A DNA stretch of 6,229 nucleotides from Actinomycetes bacterium (GTDB lineage: Bacteria; Actinomycetota; Acidimicrobiia; Acidimicrobiales; Acidimicrobiaceae), in contig JAKBSX010000190.1 of NCBI GenBank assembly GCA_021844725.1, positions 1 to 6,229 of the forward strand, written 5' to 3'. A program made the position numbers and the translations under genes. The notes under the pieces were generated by a model. The model worked only from the letters and a program-made list of their open reading frames with translations. It did not search any database and had not been told where the DNA came from. Shown one piece after another: positions 5,801 to 6,229 of this stretch. How positions within the stretch are numbered: the stretch's first letter is position 1; every line of letters starts with the position of its first letter.

Positions 5801-6229
5801 TAAAGATGAGGTAACCCCAGCCTCAAGAGCCGAATTTGTCTCCCGCTGTGCAACTGAATTCTGGGATGCAGTAATTATGAGCCACAGTTCATTTGGCCGG
5901 ATTCCTTTGTCTGTTGAAACCGAACGTGAGTTCCTAATGGAACGCCACATCGAACTCGAAACCGCCCTGTCAAGGTTTGCAGGATCAAGTGAAGCAACGG
6001 TAAAAGCTATTGAAAAGAAGGTGACTCGAGAACTAGCCAAGCTAAAGTCCCAGATGGACTCCATTTCTCGTGACGACAGCTACACCTTTGAGCAGATGGG
6101 AGTGGACTATATCTTTGTCGATGAAGCCCACCTGTACAAGAACCTGGCCACCATCTCATCCTCCTCAGAGCTGTCGATAGTGGGTTCCCAGCGGGCGACT
6201 GATCTCGAATCTGAATTTCACGGTTGTTG
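2829..6229 (+). CDS. Giant DNA methyltransferase-helicase (DarB/SNF2-like), 3' end outside the window
   Basis: Open to the right edge: at least 1133 residues, where this family usually exceeds 2000. From M1: QLDLF at 18-22; a Ser/Gly/Thr/Asp-rich linker (about 35-127); RYSGWGA at 183-189, matching the family's YSGWGG; an N6-adenine methylase domain with LEPGCGTGNF (254-263, AdoMet binding), GVELD (274-278) and catalytic NVPF (313-316, the family form of NPPF); a central region with YLSGNVR (715-721) and RLGSTW (761-766); then a superfamily 2 helicase with VGAGKT (938-943), PNHMLEQF (967-974), HSSFGRIP (1019-1026) and DEAH (1098-1101). Helicase motifs IV-VI would lie outside. The start is ATG 2829 or ATG 2844; neither has a strong ribosome site (GGAAAC precedes 2844). 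No other ATG, GTG or TTG occurs in frame before the methylase domain. Related proteins on plasmids, ICEs and phages include P1 DarB, an antirestriction factor; the role here is inferred. Confidence 0.9.
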   Translation, partial: METNLMAKRGKSKVNWEQLDLFAELDDQPTEGVENGKSISTSSPTVSAGSSATIQGIDSRSQRRDGTDDSGSGTGTSESTDPSIRRVTDNPTDDTGADQGRDQHGEDESRGNGLSRGDVRDARTLLEAQRFQLPSTHTLVPSGAKARAEANIEAIRVLNSIKSASDAASPAYATASEQEVLARYSGWGACQEIFDEQSSNFTDLRNELKSLLSNEEYVAARHSTLNAHYTDPSIADAMLTALESLGLPPGAAVLEPGCGTGNFIGLRDGYGFVGVELDPTSASIAEMLYPDANILARDFADKKGGGFDAAIGNVPFGDYKVADPEFNSAGHNIHNYFIIKSLRLTKPGGLAAFVTSSYTLNSRNPAARIEMARYGEFLGAVRLPNQAHSRVAGTTVLTDIILFRRSAEVASVNEAASQEWIQTQPIEDDVRTNSYFLNHPEMVLGQAVITKGRFGPTLEVESDPDTSLSALLGERLGQITTQALAQGRGYSSDLGALEEEADVINHKRVGSIYQDENGEFVLTHSHGRIEPYPVKGAAAVSELRQLLKIRDTYDKLLIEESKPHGDPEPVRMVLNEVYDTYVAKYGPINRFTLSSRKQLDDDGVERMVKVYPKLGGFRKDKMFRAVAALENFDEETGIATKAAIFSHSVLSNDPGILGVDDPAEAIAVSLSQNGHVDLVAVSHLLGMTEAETIEQIKDLVFTDPVSGTLIDSASYLSGNVRTKLAQACQALEAGDESQARNVAALEAVVPADLAISEIRMRLGSTWIAAEVVEEAFNTITSNFSWDKTTVSYEESIGHWQVKSPGRSHRSTAITHEYGVPGHMDATKILENLLNNREIQIRVMVDEKMVIEPELTAQARDKADLLQQKVIETIIATPHLAERVARTYNDRFNAIVPRSYNGDHLQLSSLSRSFKPHDHQKEMVARILHSPTALAAHPVGAGKTAEMVIAGQILRRSGKIKKPLYAVPNHMLEQFAREYLQLYPNAKILVADKDEVTPASRAEFVSRCATEFWDAVIMSHSSFGRIPLSVETEREFLMERHIELETALSRFAGSSEATVKAIEKKVTRELAKLKSQMDSISRDDSYTFEQMGVDYIFVDEAHLYKNLATISSSSELSIVGSQRATDLESEFHGC
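2919..2925 (+). promoter_or_regulatory. Ribosome binding site for the nested gene
   Basis: GAAGGAG ends 6 bases before ATG 2932. It lies inside the giant gene but has ideal composition and spacing, and is the main evidence that the out-of-frame nested gene is translated. Confidence 0.6.
2932..3207 (+). CDS. Small overprinted gene nested in the methylase-helicase gene (unknown function)
   Basis: A 91-residue protein, MENPYLPVARQFLRD to the end YAMLEPY, in the +1 frame relative to the giant gene. It looks like a real folded protein: helix-forming, charged and amphipathic (KEEMAQMIADQVLVQV at 28-43; MAKMRAEEMAYHEVMYAML at 70-88). The giant gene's own frame over the same bases gives a disordered Ser/Gly/Thr/Asp-rich stretch. 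GAAGGAG lies 6 bases before the ATG. The frame is open further upstream (ATG 2893), but that start has no ribosome site. Weak resemblance, from memory, to the C-terminus of TnpV-type transposon proteins (MNNIR.RAEEIV..EL.Y) is only suggestive. The giant frame has no start between 2846 and the methylase domain, so the overlap cannot be removed by shortening it. Confidence 0.6.
   Translation: MENPYLPVARQFLRDHPQLFKESTPEVKEEMAQMIADQVLVQVRALTPAFAESQITPQMTQEQIKGVTNMAKMRAEEMAYHEVMYAMLEPY

Noticed and set aside
1..6229. CRISPR array, tRNA or rRNA gene, insertion sequence
   Set aside because: No regularly spaced repeats, cloverleaf-like sequences, rRNA-like stretches, transposase frames or terminal inverted repeats were seen.

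Overview
The window looks like the replication/maintenance module of a mobile genetic element (plasmid, integrative conjugative element or phage-like element). It has a primase-polymerase, a degenerate copy of that enzyme, and the first two thirds or so of a very large DNA methyltransferase-helicase of the DarB/SNF2-like type found on plasmids, ICEs and phages. By eye the base composition is near 50% GC. Shine-Dalgarno sites are strong where present, but two genes have none. The primase and nuclease gene types, and the likely leaderless genes, remind me of Gram-positive and especially actinobacterial elements; this is a weak inference and I cannot name the host.

Layout. The left kilobase reads on the minus strand: a PD-(D/E)XK nuclease-like gene (60-1010), followed by the first 20 codons of a second gene (60-1) that overlaps it by one base (TAATG) behind a perfect GGAGGTG ribosome site. 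A 127-bp divergent region separates this pair from the plus-strand genes. These are an active-looking archaeo-eukaryotic-type primase/polymerase (1138-2082), a shorter paralogue in which every recognisable catalytic residue is replaced (2114-2749), and a giant methylase-helicase open from 2829 (or 2844) to the right edge. A 91-residue gene (2932-3207) with its own AAGGAG site lies wholly inside the giant gene's 5' part, in another frame, opposite a low-complexity linker.

All four transcription units are marked by the same short element, core GTGCATACATATAGATA. It lies 22 bp before the minus-strand nuclease, overlaps the start codons of both primase genes, and lies 24 bp before the giant gene. 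Copies 1 and 2 are a 27-bp perfect direct repeat. The copy before the giant gene has a paired change (CATAT-AG-ATATG to TGTAT-AG-ATACA) that keeps a 5-2-5 dyad, which suggests selection for a symmetric protein-binding site, perhaps combined with a promoter.

How the parts may work together (inference): the shared element would co-regulate the module. The primase, perhaps with its dead paralogue as a structural or regulatory partner, would prime replication. The giant methylase-helicase, which carries an N-terminal QLDLF sliding-clamp-type motif, would act at the fork or on newly made element DNA. The divergent nuclease may be a defence or competition function under the same control.
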